Assembly (NCBI RefSeq): GCF_014257025.1
Contig: NZ_JACMSF010000005.1
Span: forward strand, 124,001 to 188,000
Source of the DNA: Streptomyces cupreus
Lineage (GTDB): Bacteria > Actinomycetota > Actinomycetes > Streptomycetales > Streptomycetaceae
Direction of reading: 5' to 3'
DNA length: 64,000 bases
Made by a program: the position numbers and the translations under genes. The notes under the pieces are model-generated. The model had not been told where the DNA came from and searched no databases. It saw only the letters and a list, made by a program, of their open reading frames with translations. Shown here in pieces: positions 62,988-64,000 of this stretch; the stretch's first letter is position 1, and every line of letters starts with the position of its first letter.

Positions 62988-64000
62988 ATGACCGTGTCCG
63001 TGGACCCGACGTCCGAGACAACCCGCGAGAGCACACCGACCGAGGCGTTGCGACCGCATGCCGAGGACGCCTTCGCGGCCGAACTGTCCGCGCTGGCCGC
63101 GCAGGACGACCGCCCGCGCCCGGCCCGCTGGAAGCTGTCGCCCTGGGCCGTGGCGACCTATCTGCTCGGGGGCACACTGCCGGACGGCACGGTGATCACT
63201 CCGAAGTACGTGGGACCGCGCCGCATCGTCGAGGTCGCCGTCACCACACTCGCCACCGACCGCGCCCTGCTCCTGCTCGGCGTGCCCGGCACCGCCAAGA
63301 CCTGGGTGTCCGAGCACCTGGCCGCGGCCGTCAGCGGCGACTCGACCCTGCTCGTGCAGGGCACCGCCGGCACCCCGGAGGAGGCGATCCGGTACGGCTG
63401 GAACTACGCGCAACTGCTCGCGCACGGCCCGAGCCGGGACGCGCTGGTGCCGAGCCCCGTCATGCGGGCCATGGCGGAGGGCATGACGGCTCGCGTCGAG
63501 GAGCTGACCCGCATCCCTGCCGACGTACAGGACACGCTCATCACGATCCTGTCGGAGAAGACCCTGCCCATCCCCGAGCTGGGCCAGGAGGTCCAGGCCG
63601 TCCGCGGCTTCAACCTCATCGCCACCGCCAACGACCGCGACCGCGGGGTCAACGACCTGTCCAGCGCCCTGCGCCGCCGCTTCAACACAGTCGTGCTGCC
63701 GCTGCCGGAGAGCGTCGACGCCGAGGTCGACATCGTCTCCCGGCGCGTCGACCAGATCGGACGCTCCCTGGACCTGCCGGCCGTGCCCGACGGCATCGAC
63801 GAGATCCGCCGGGTGGTGACCGTCTTCCGCGAGCTGCGCGACGGGGTGACCTCGGACGGCCGGACGAAGGTGAAGTCGCCGAGCGGCACCCTCTCCACGG
63901 CCGAGGCGATCTCCGTCGTCACGGGCGGCCTCGCGCTCTCCGCCCACTTCGGGGACGGCGTACTGCGGCCCGCCGATGTCGCCGCGGGCATTCTCGGCGC
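62988..64000 (+). CDS. MoxR-type AAA+ ATPase, 3' end beyond the window
   Basis: At least 337 residues are visible from ATG 62988. An N-terminal stretch of about 80 residues precedes the AAA+ core. Walker A is GVPGTAKT (98-105); the acidic Walker B-like segment is ARVEELTR; sensor 1 lies in NLIATANDRDRGVNDLSSALRRRFNTVVLPLP, which also carries the arginine finger. The MoxR type of AAA+ protein usually works with a von Willebrand A protein as a chaperone or remodelling pair; that gene would lie beyond 64000. It is divergent from the SWIM/DUF5691 pair, with which it shares a damage-type promoter repeat. Confidence 0.88.
   Translation, partial: MTVSVDPTSETTRESTPTEALRPHAEDAFAAELSALAAQDDRPRPARWKLSPWAVATYLLGGTLPDGTVITPKYVGPRRIVEVAVTTLATDRALLLLGVPGTAKTWVSEHLAAAVSGDSTLLVQGTAGTPEEAIRYGWNYAQLLAHGPSRDALVPSPVMRAMAEGMTARVEELTRIPADVQDTLITILSEKTLPIPELGQEVQAVRGFNLIATANDRDRGVNDLSSALRRRFNTVVLPLPESVDAEVDIVSRRVDQIGRSLDLPAVPDGIDEIRRVVTVFRELRDGVTSDGRTKVKSPSGTLSTAEAISVVTGGLALSAHFGDGVLRPADVAAGILG

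Overview
This is chromosomal DNA of a high-GC actinobacterium, almost certainly a Streptomyces. The evidence is very high G+C with G/C-rich third codon positions, many GTG starts, a WhiD-like WhiB protein beside a BldM-like regulator preceded by a sigma-BldN-type promoter, two CIRCE operators before groES-groEL1, a short IcmB mutase subunit, and a sortase substrate with LAETG. The gene order resembles, from memory and unchecked, the S. coelicolor region from groES-groEL1 through whiD, bldM and guaA to icmB. This looks like core chromosome rather than a mobile island: I see no complete IS, integrase, CRISPR array, tRNA or rRNA.

Layout. 1-5000: 3' end of a secreted GH10 xylanase with a cellulose-binding module, an LCP cell-wall enzyme, a SAM methyltransferase and two coupled lipoprotein polysaccharide deacetylases. 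5000-7270: heat-shock operon groES-groEL1 with HrcA/CIRCE control and an attenuator-like hairpin between the genes. 7270-10600: small metabolic and regulatory genes (SnoaL-like, SDR, MOSC, LysR). 10650-12810: development block whiD / bldM / ECF sigma factor (ShbA-like). 12950-15690: guaB and guaB3. 16100-20440: a nucleotide-sugar dehydrogenase homologue lacking catalytic residues, glpD, and a serine beta-lactamase/DD-peptidase-like protein. 20600-31610: six consecutive eukaryotic-type Ser/Thr kinase genes, one a pseudokinase with a split catalytic domain and one lacking an extracellular sensor. 31700-36250: succinate-semialdehyde dehydrogenase, GMC oxidase, LAETG surface protein. 36890-39080: chorismate mutase and guaA.

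39080-45900: assorted oxidoreductase, aldolase and membrane proteins. 45900-48100: a PspC-domain membrane protein divergent from a PspC-histidine kinase/response regulator pair. 48100-52460: two NlpC/P60 cell-wall hydrolases, one behind a c-di-AMP (ydaO-type) riboswitch and the other behind an unassigned structured leader, with two membrane proteins between them. 53060-53640: a decayed ScyD-like gene beside large inverted repeats. 53700-57740: pcrA/uvrD helicase and an M23 peptidase. 57900-64000: secreted lipase-like hydrolase, icmB, and a DUF5691 / SWIM / MoxR-ATPase cluster cut by the window end.

Themes. Envelope remodelling and its control recur: LCP, deacetylases, NlpC/P60 and M23 hydrolases, sortase substrate, PspC signalling, kinase array, c-di-AMP switch. 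Purine metabolism is represented by guaB, guaB3 and guaA. The most interesting unexplained signal is a set of TTGTCAGTG-N8-TAnnnT (PafBC / RecA-independent DNA-damage type) promoters at pcrA and, as a 14-bp inverted repeat, between the SWIM and MoxR genes. This suggests that the SWIM/DUF5691/MoxR cluster belongs to a DNA-damage regulon.
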